NCBI GenBank assembly: GCA_003573635.1
Contig: QUTJ01031812.1
Span: 1 to 21,038, forward strand
DNA: 21,038 nucleotides
From: Goniomonas avonlea
Taxonomy: Eukaryota; Cryptophyceae; Goniomonadida; Goniomonadaceae
Direction of reading: 5' to 3'
Shown here: one piece after another, positions 18,101 through 21,038 of the stretch
Layout: each line of letters begins with the position of its first letter
How positions within the stretch are numbered: the stretch's first letter is position 1
Translations under genes and position numbers: made by a program
The notes under the pieces: model-generated
The model's database searches: none
Seen by the model: only the letters and a program-made list of their open reading frames with translations
What the model was told of the DNA's origin: nothing

Positions 18101-21038
18101 CCCGCAACTGCCCGGACACGGACGCGCCGCCCAACCCACGGCCAAGCACTGTCACACTGGCTGCACCGGTGGCGACTGTGTTCACCACGACACCCGAGGA
18201 CACTGCAGACGCAGCTTGCGAAAACGCTTGCGACAGCGAGCTTACACCACTCACCAACGTCGTGGCCACGGAGACTGACACAGCCGCACCACGAGGAGAC
18301 TTGAGGAACAAGTGCGTGTCAGACCGCCACGTTGTCACGTCGGCGGCAGTCAGCCCAACTCGCGCTCGCAAGGACAGTCTGACGAGACCAACACCCCAGC
18401 CGACGACAGTGACACTGGTGGACCCAGTGCGGGCGCCGTTGGCAGCACCGGCGACAGCCGTGAGCAAAAACTTGTCGAAGGTGAACGTCTTGCTCAGCGT
18501 CAGGACGCCATCCAAGTTCGCGATTGTCGTCACCAAAGAAAGCTGTGAACCAACCCCTCCAGGAATTCGACACCGCAACGAGGTGTCAGCCTGCCAGAAG
18601 CTCTTCTCGCAGGCAGTGCCGGAAACTGCAAACCGCCCTGTAGCCGAAATGATCCCGAAACCTTGACCAGTCACAGTGACGCTCGCAGCTCCAGTGCTAG
18701 GCAGGTTGGTCCGCCGCAAACTGGTGACGGTCATGTCAAAAGTGTACGCAGACGTCATGGTGTCCAAGATGATGCGAGCGGCACTGTCGAAATTTTGATT
18801 TGCGGAAGTGACGACGACAGAGAGCCTGAGCTTGAGCCCAGCAGGAGCCTTGCAGAGCAAAGTCGTGTCGGACGTCCAGCGAGTATTCATGCCCGATGAC
18901 GCACCCAATCGGACGTGCTTGGTGGGTCCGTGCAGCACCCCGAAACCAGCACCCACCATGGTTAGGCTGACGGAACTGGACGAGGGCCCGTTGGCCCGCA
19001 CCAAGCTGGAGGCGGAAACAGCGTCGGCGGAGAAAGCGGCGAGCACGGTGCCATGGCGCGCACGTCCACCGACGGTCGCAGTGACGCCGCATCCACGGCG
19101 CGTCACCAAAGGCAGTCTGCCACGGACAGCTGAATCTGACACCCACGCAGTGCTGGCAGTGGCACTGCCCCCAACTCGAGCCTGAGCAGTGAACCGAGCG
19201 CCACCGATATTAGAGCCCACGACAGTGACACTCGCAGCGCCCGTGACAGCACGGTTGCTCACGACCACTGTGCTCACCGCAGGAGCAACAAAACTAAATT
19301 GACCAGTGAGCGTCGCTCTCTGACCGGCCCCTCCAACGGTCACCACAACCAGGCGAGATGCCATCACCCCGATCGGAGTTTTGCTCTTGATGCTCGACTC
19401 CGAAATCCACAGCGTTATGGCAGCATTGGTGGCCTCCAATTTGGCCCTGTGAGAGTAGTCGCGACTGGCCATGCTGGCACCGACAACCGTGACGCTGACA
19501 GAACCGGTTGCCGGAGAGTTGGACCTCGCAAGACCACTCACCAAGGGTAAGTTGTAGGTCACCATCTCTGTCCGCGTGCCAACTTGCAGGCCGGCAGTCA
19601 TCGAAAACCTGACAGAAGCCTTTGTGCCTCCCGAAATCTTGCAAGTGACACCACTGGCCGATCGCCACGTGGTTGCTTCGCACAAGGACCCTCGCAAGTG
19701 GCCCCGAGTCGAGTAGTCCGAAAGCCCAACGTTGAACCCGCGCACTGTGACACTGACGGCACCCGTGGCCATGAGGTTGGATCGCGTCACACTGGTGGGA
19801 GCAGGCGAGTCCATTGTAAAGCTGGATACCACGGTACCGTACTGTTGACCAACCGTAATGACCAGCGATGGGAGCCCTGCGCCAGAGGGAAGCTTGCACA
19901 GGACAGAAGACTCGGACGCCCATCGTCCGTTCTCACACGCAGTGCCACCGACGCGACCCTCCGCGGTCACAGGGACCTTGGCAATTTGAGTCCCCATCAC
20001 GGTCATGCTCACACTAGCCGTCATGGGACCATTTGTGCGAACAACGCCGCTCAGAACAGGCTGGTTGAAACTCCAAGCGCGGGTGGCGGTAGACTGCTGC
20101 CGCCCAAGGGTGGCAGTCAAGCCACGTCGAAGACTGGCTCCAAGAGCGACCTTGCACGTGAGCGTAGACTCCGAGGTCCAGCCTGTCGCCATGCAGGAGG
20201 TCCCATGGGCCCGAACACGCTGCGTCAGCGCTGCAGTGCTAGCGGATGACCCGACAATAGTGAGGCTTAGCGAGGACGTGACAGGGGTGTTGGAAGGCAA
20301 ATAACTCGAGGAAACCGGTGCGTCATAGGAGTAAACGGCAGTGGCCGTGGCGGACCTCCGTGCAACAGTCAAGAAGACGGAGATCAAACCTGTGTGACCA
20401 CTGGCAACAAAGCCTCGCACAGACGAATCGGAGACCCAGGTGGTGATCTGAGATGCCGTGCCACTTCCACGAGAGCCAAGCCGCAGCCGCGATGAGAACC
20501 TCGCATGCCCCAGGTTGGAGCCAACGACCGTTACACTCGCGCTGCCAGTACCAGGCCCGTTGGTGCGGGTCAAGGAGCTTGGTGAAGGTGCTTGGAAGGT
20601 AAAGACTCTGGTGGTTGTACGCGAAACAAACAGCTTGAACTCAGTGATGGCGAGGCAGGCCCCGGAGTCGAGCCCGGCGTTAAACTTGACAAACACAGAT
20701 GTTTCTGACACCCAGGTGGAGACAGGCAACACGGAGGCCCCAACTCGCACTCGACGGGTTCGGCTCTGCAGACCCATGCTCAACCCAACGATGGTGACAC
20801 TGGTCGAGCCGGTGGCAGGATGGTTGGCAATGGAAACACTGTGGACGAGTGGAGCGTTGTATGTCCACGCCTGGGTGAAGGTCATGAGTCGGTCGGTGCT
20901 TGCGACCGTCGAAGTCAGATCAAGTGACCCCGAGACGCCACTTGCGCGTCTGCACCGCAGGCCAGTGTCCGATTGCCAGAAACTCACCTCGCACCCTGTT
21001 GCCCCGAGGGCAAACCTCGACGAAACAGAAATCACACC
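3..21038 (-). CDS. Giant IPT/TIG-repeat protein, internal fragment open at both ends
   Basis: Reading the minus strand with codons at plus positions 3k to 3k+2 gives 7,012 consecutive sense codons. I translated the frame across the window and met no stop. The other five frames are all interrupted repeatedly. The product is built wholly of Ig-like units of about 87 residues with IPT/TIG features: N-x-P-x-T-G linker, S-V-T-V-V-G strand, G-G-T-A-C-E, W-x-S-D-S and C-K. IPT/TIG domains occur in plexins, Met, fibrocystin-type proteins and many microbial surface proteins, where they serve adhesion or binding. I infer an extracellular or cell-surface scaffold. No signal peptide, membrane segment or enzyme domain is visible, so both termini must lie outside. 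Met codons occur throughout and none can be chosen as a start. No splice junction is needed: motif order and unit length are preserved without a break. Composition is rich in Ser, Thr, Val, Ala, Gly and Arg, with Lys mainly in the C-K motif. The exact protein is not recognised; the coding call is very secure, the function is not. Confidence 0.95.
1218..1475 (-). repeat. Unit 6, alternative Cys pair
   Basis: The usual Cys before the Trp is replaced (S-A-S-V-G-T-V-W). The C-K Cys is kept and a new Cys appears nine residues further on, in C-K-A-V-V-G-V-T-G-S-C. I infer that these two could form a disulfide inside the C-terminal half of the domain. Confidence 0.6.
1992..2507 (-). repeat. Doublet 9/10, both with C-x12-C
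   Basis: Unit 9 has V-T-V-T-G-R-N-F and R-D-Y-S, with C-E-L-T-S-W and V-R-C-K. Unit 10 has S-L-T-L-V with C-E-V-S-L-W and V-R-C-K. This is the most C-terminal clear doublet. Confidence 0.75.
2766..3026 (-). repeat. Unit 12, alternative Cys pair
   Basis: There is no Cys before the Trp (S-L-P-G-T-D-W). Instead the Cys after it is followed by a second one in C-R-S-A-L-G-A-S-T-L-Q-C, a C-x10-C spacing. Confidence 0.65.
3285..3803 (-). repeat. Doublet 14/15, half-pairs only
   Basis: Both units keep the first Cys (T-Q-C-E-V-S-Q-W and S-A-C-V-A-S-K-W) but have lost the second (L-K-S-K and L-L-K). Unit 15 has the S-L-S-M-T-L-V-G core. The lone Cys residues may be free, or may pair between neighbouring domains. 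Confidence 0.6.
4323..4847 (-). repeat. Doublet 18/19, both with C-x12-C
   Basis: Unit 18 has V-T-V-T-G-R-L-F, T-D-Y-S, C-E-V-S-R-W and L-S-C-K, plus a third Cys in V-G-L-C-V. Unit 19 has V-S-L-T-L-V-G, C-S-G-T-L-W and L-T-C-K. The doublet lies exactly nine units from doublet 9/10. Confidence 0.75.
5361..5876 (-). repeat. Doublet 22/23, canonical pair lost
   Basis: Unit 22 keeps V-T-V-T-G-R-Q-F but has its only Cys in A-H-C-E-Y and none around the Trp. Unit 23 (S-F-F-I-T-V-L-G) lacks the pair but has Cys in three other places: V-V-C-S-N in the leading linker, K-S-C-H-G, and L-A-C-A-V. Confidence 0.6.
6654..7175 (-). repeat. Doublet 27/28, both with C-x12-C
   Basis: Unit 27 has V-T-V-T-G-K-L-F, C-E-V-S-F-W and L-A-C-K. 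Unit 28 has V-S-L-T-L-V-G, T-A-C-S-S-T-T-W and L-Q-C-K. The doublet is nine units from 18/19, and unit 28 closely resembles unit 19. Confidence 0.75.
7692..8219 (-). repeat. Doublet 31/32, both with C-x12-C
   Basis: Unit 31 has V-T-V-T-G-R-Q-F, S-D-Y-T, C-E-S-T-R-W and V-R-C-K. Unit 32 has V-L-T-M-V-G, V-D-Y-T, C-E-S-S-A-W and V-R-C-K. It lies four units after 27/28 and starts the second nine-unit series. Confidence 0.75.
9009..9533 (-). repeat. Doublet 36/37, C-K only, with an alternative pair in unit 36
   Basis: Unit 36 has H-Q-D-Y-S but S-A-T-E in place of the Cys motif. It instead carries C-K-L-A-A-G-H-N-T-V-R-C, a C-x10-C spacing. Unit 37 has L-T-L-V-G and a single Cys in S-T-C-K. Confidence 0.65.
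10050..10574 (-). repeat. Doublet 40/41, both with C-x12-C
   Basis: Unit 40 has V-D-Y-T, C-E-A-V-V-W and V-R-C-K. Unit 41 has S-L-S-L-T-V-I-G, T-A-C-S-G-T-R-W and L-T-C-R. The doublet is nine units from 31/32. Confidence 0.75.
10836..11093 (-). repeat. Unit 43, isolated C-x12-C unit
   Basis: A complete pair (S-G-C-E-A-T-L-W then A-S-C-K) on an ordinary S-V-T-V-V-G-S-N core, outside the doublet positions. It is one of few exceptions to the placement of paired units. Confidence 0.7.
11094..11621 (-). repeat. Doublet 44/45, no canonical pair
   Basis: Unit 44 has S-R-F-G and V-D-Y-S but only a displaced Cys in A-A-H-C-H-G. Unit 45 has S-L-S-L-T-L-V-G and three clustered Cys: C-K-L-S-N-G-M-R-T-L-R-C (C-x10-C) followed by I-S-C. 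Confidence 0.6.
12405..12932 (-). repeat. Doublet 49/50, degenerate
   Basis: Unit 49 has S-A-F-E where S-A-C-E is expected and a displaced Cys in S-D-S-C-V, so the first Cys position holds Phe. Unit 50 has V-T-I-V-G-F-S-F-G and no Cys. Placement rests mainly on the nine-unit distance from 40/41. Confidence 0.45.
13728..13991 (-). repeat. Unit 54, alternative Cys pair
   Basis: The position before the Trp has no Cys (A-L-S-T-S-W). C-R-A-P-P-G-I-R-V-C follows, the shortest of the alternative spacings (C-x8-C). Confidence 0.6.
15576..16103 (-). repeat. Units 61/62, adjacent C-x12-C units
   Basis: Unit 61 has L-N-Y-G-F-L-D, T-A-C-E-S-V-E-W and M-N-C-K, plus a third Cys in V-V-C-M. Unit 62 has A-T-L-T-M-V-G, C-E-F-S-E-W and L-R-C-R. 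They look like a doublet in cores and Cys content, but sit two units from doublet 63/64 and so break the spacing. Confidence 0.65.
16104..16628 (-). repeat. Doublet 63/64, complementary half-pairs
   Basis: Unit 63 has V-T-V-Y-G-R-Q-F-G-L-W-D and only the second Cys (V-V-C-K). Unit 64 has S-L-S-L-T-V-V-G and only the first Cys (T-A-C-E-A-S-R-W, then M-R-A-K). The two half-pairs in adjacent domains could be coincidental or could bond across the junction. Confidence 0.55.
16893..17150 (-). repeat. Unit 66, alternative Cys pair
   Basis: Gly replaces the first Cys (S-A-G-A-V-T-S-W). C-K-I-V-G-G-A-G-M-V-R-C follows, with C-x10-C spacing. Confidence 0.65.
17151..17669 (-). repeat. Doublet 67/68
   Basis: Unit 67 has S-V-S-V-F-G-H-K-Y-G with T-H-C-E-A-S-K-W, no C-K (V-T-G-R), and a Cys further on in A-S-V-C-P. 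Unit 68 has S-C-S-L-T-I-I-G, T-A-C-E-N-G-N-W and V-R-C-K. The doublet lies 27 units (three nine-unit steps) from 40/41. Unit 68 resembles unit 77, which has C-E-N-G-R-W at the same place. Confidence 0.65.
17943..18212 (-). repeat. Unit 70, alternative Cys pair, long unit
   Basis: The unit spans 270 bp. There is no Cys before the Trp (A-T-Q-V-T-D-W). The second Cys and a further one occur in C-K-G-A-S-G-V-Q-Q-A-L-S-C, a C-x11-C spacing. Confidence 0.55.
18471..19022 (-). repeat. Doublet 72/73, with the longest unit of the array
   Basis: Unit 72 has V-T-V-T-G-Q-G-F-G, T-A-C-E-K-S-F-W and L-R-C-R. Unit 73 (18738-19022, 285 bp, 95 codons) has V-S-L-T-M-V-G and only the C-K Cys. Its extra eight or so residues lie after the last V-V-V-T strand, around A-N-Q-N-F-D-S-A-A-R-I-I-L-D, near 18760-18810. 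Confidence 0.65.
19551..20063 (-). repeat. Doublet 76/77, both with C-x12-C
   Basis: Unit 76 has V-T-V-R-G-F, L-S-D-Y-S, L-C-E-A-T-T-W and V-T-C-K. Unit 77 has V-S-M-T-V-M-G, T-A-C-E-N-G-R-W and V-L-C-K. The doublet is nine units from 67/68. Confidence 0.75.
20064..20321 (-). repeat. Unit 78, C-x12-C
   Basis: It has S-L-S-L-T-I-V-G with S-C-M-A-T-G-W and L-T-C-K. It extends doublet 76/77 to a run of three disulfide-type units, the only clear run of three in the window. Confidence 0.7.
20856..21038 (-). repeat. Unit 81, truncated by the window edge
   Basis: This is the most N-terminal unit visible, entered after its first strands. It has G-C-E-V-S-F-W-Q-S-D-T and L-R-C-R, a full C-x12-C pair. 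The frame is still open at 21038, so more of the protein lies upstream. Confidence 0.9.

Larger units (their letters stand above)
3..21038 (-). repeat. Tandem array of 81 IPT/TIG-like units (two partial)
   Basis: The Thr codon of the S-V-T-V strand serves as a landmark. Its middle base falls at 121, 379, 634, 892, 1156, 1414, 1672, 1930, 2188, 2446, 2704, 2965 and so on up to 20260, 20530 and 20794: 80 landmarks, every one in the same reading frame. Spacing is 255 to 285 bp, mean 261.7 bp. A Trp in the W-x-S/A-D/E-S/T motif is present in all 81 units, making it the most conserved residue. Unit i is taken as running from landmark(i-1)+62 to landmark(i)+61. At the DNA level the units are strongly diverged: the same motif is written with different synonymous codons from unit to unit. 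The array therefore looks old and kept by selection on the protein rather than recently amplified. Confidence 0.95.
16104..21038 (-). repeat. Regular zone II: units 63-81
   Basis: The doublet pattern resumes at units 63/64, 67/68, 72/73 and 76/77, with intervals of 4, 5 and 4 units. The partial unit 81 has the C-E-V-S-F-W type expected at the next step of five. Unit lengths here vary more than elsewhere (255 to 285 bp). Confidence 0.6.

Noticed and set aside
3-21038. CRISPR array or non-coding satellite, suggested by the regular 260 bp periodicity
   Set aside because: The units are too diverged in DNA, too long, have no constant repeat with variable spacer, and keep one open frame with conserved protein motifs.
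3-21038. Introns in the repeat region
   Set aside because: Motif order, unit length and frame continue without interruption; no segment falls outside the protein pattern, so no intron needs to be assumed.
3-21038. Giant modular enzyme such as a polyketide or peptide synthase
   Set aside because: The units are about 87 residues of beta-rich, Ser/Thr/Val-rich sequence with no catalytic motif, far smaller than synthase modules.
3-21038. Bacterial giant adhesin as the source
   Set aside because: Not excluded, only less favoured. The W-x-S-D-S plus C-x12-C style of IPT repeat resembles what I recall from algal and protist proteins, and no bacterial secretion or anchoring signal can be seen in an internal fragment. 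A database search of the translated frame would decide.
3-21038. N-glycosylation at the conserved linker Asn
   Set aside because: The Asn in N-x-P-x-T-G is followed two residues later by Pro, so it does not make an N-x-S/T site. Scattered real sequons exist, for example N-F-S in unit 20, but no regular pattern.

Overview
The window appears to lie entirely inside one giant protein-coding gene. On the minus strand, the frame whose codons occupy plus-strand positions 3k to 3k+2 stays open from 21038 down to 3. That is 7,012 codons with no stop, and neither the true start nor the true stop is in the window. I saw no second gene, RNA gene, mobile element, promoter or terminator, and no stretch outside this reading frame.

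The encoded fragment is a tandem array of Ig-like IPT/TIG-type domains of about 87 residues. I count 80 domain cores plus the end of one more at the 21038 side (81 units). Each unit has the same order of motifs: a strand ending Y/F-D-x-P, a linker N-x-P-x-T-G, a strand S-V-T-V-V-G followed by S-N-L-G, then G-G-T-A-C-E, an invariant Trp in W-x-S-D/E-S/T, C-K, and a last strand of V-T-V type. Core-to-core distances run from 255 to 285 bp, mean 261.7 bp. Units are numbered here from the low-coordinate (C-terminal) end: unit 1 at 3-182, unit 81 at 20856-21038.

Layout in plus coordinates: units 1-8 (3-1991) are a Cys-poor C-terminal stretch; units 9-50 (1992-12932) carry a higher-order pattern in which a distinctive domain pair returns every 4 or 5 units; units 51-62 (12933-16103) are irregular; units 63-81 (16104-21038) resume the pattern. 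The pairs with complete disulfide motifs recur at exact 9-unit intervals (9/18/27, and 31/40/67/76). About 20 units carry a strict C-x12-C pair, several others use a different Cys spacing, and many have none.

Organism: the GC-rich sequence, the long intronless exon and the W-x-SD-S style of IPT repeat fit a unicellular eukaryote, perhaps an alga. From memory, cryptophytes such as Guillardia carry similar repeats, but I could not check this. A bacterial giant surface protein is not excluded. The likely role is a very long extracellular or cell-surface adhesive or structural filament. This is inferred from the domain family; nothing catalytic is visible.
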